Assembly (NCBI GenBank): GCA_018660305.1
Contig: JABJKO010000067.1
Span: 1 to 23,293 of the forward strand
Reading direction: 5' to 3'
Origin: Rhodospirillaceae bacterium
GTDB lineage: Bacteria; Pseudomonadota; Alphaproteobacteria; MPNO01; UBA2964
Length of the DNA stretch: 23,293 bases
Shown here: positions 23,269 through 23,293 of the stretch, in pieces
How the letters are laid out: every line of letters begins with the position of its first letter
Position numbering within the stretch: position 1 is the stretch's first letter
Notes under the pieces: model-generated
Seen by the model: only the letters and a program-made list of their open reading frames with translations
Told to the model about the DNA's origin: nothing
Database searches by the model: none
Position numbers and translations under genes: made by a program

Positions 23269-23293
23269 CCCCCCCCCCCCCCCCCCCCCCCCC
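23269..23293. other. Terminal run of 25 C
   Basis: The window ends in an unbroken homopolymer of 25 C directly after ordinary sequence. It is most likely a sequencing or assembly artefact at a contig end, such as the complement of a no-signal poly-G read tail, and not genomic. Confidence 0.8.

Noticed and set aside
1..23293. CRISPR arrays, tRNA or rRNA genes, transposases, phage genes, or defence systems
   Set aside because: No regularly spaced repeats, no tRNA-like arm pattern and no relevant protein motifs were seen on either strand.

Overview
The window looks like a contig end from a moderately GC-rich (about 60%) Gram-negative proteobacterium. It is most plausibly an alphaproteobacterium from an environmental or metabolically versatile lineage. 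Support comes from the outer-membrane and lipoprotein genes, the EmrAB-type pump, the cyclopropane synthase, UbiD and Rieske catabolic genes, and a fragment resembling alphaproteobacterial intergenic palindromic repeats near the right edge. I cannot name a genus from sequence alone. No tRNA, rRNA, CRISPR array, transposase or phage gene is visible. The window ends in a run of 25 C, which is probably an assembly artefact.

Left part (1-6.2 kb): a LOG-family nucleotide phosphoribohydrolase gene overlaps a secreted beta-propeller-like protein gene (both +). They converge on a small predicted outer-membrane beta-barrel gene (-). Next come a UbiD-family prenyl-FMN decarboxylase (-) and, divergently, an OmpA-domain lipoprotein (+) closed by a long, probably bidirectional terminator.

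Central accessory region (6.2-13.6 kb, all genes -): a two-gene operon of a double-VOC-domain protein and a cupin with an altered metal site; a single-component-type Rieske oxygenase of clearly lower GC, with repeats in its upstream region; and a three-gene operon of an M24 metallohydrolase, an ornithine cyclodeaminase/mu-crystallin-type enzyme and a branched-chain-type aminotransferase. About 820 bp with no intact gene follows, containing a small ORF broken by an amber codon. Then comes a short TrmO/TsaA-domain protein lying downstream of an MFS transporter.

Right part (13.6-23.3 kb): the MFS gene is divergent from a cyclopropane-fatty-acyl-phospholipid synthase gene, across an intergenic region with inverted repeats and a repeated heptamer. 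The synthase is followed by a predicted ferritin-like di-iron protein (+). An EmrA/EmrB-type efflux pair (-) is divergent from a Rieske ring-hydroxylating oxygenase alpha/beta pair (+). A secreted PQQ-type sugar dehydrogenase-like protein ends the window.

Functionally the window is a chain of small catabolic and transport cassettes: aromatic or phenolic acid decarboxylation and oxygenation, amine or amino-acid breakdown, efflux and lipid modification. Cassettes whose combined substrate cannot be read from the sequence are the UbiD/VOC/cupin/Rieske neighbourhood, the M24-OCD-aminotransferase operon, and the Cfa/di-iron pair. These are the best places to look for undescribed biochemistry. No defence system or other clearly new multi-gene machine is evident.
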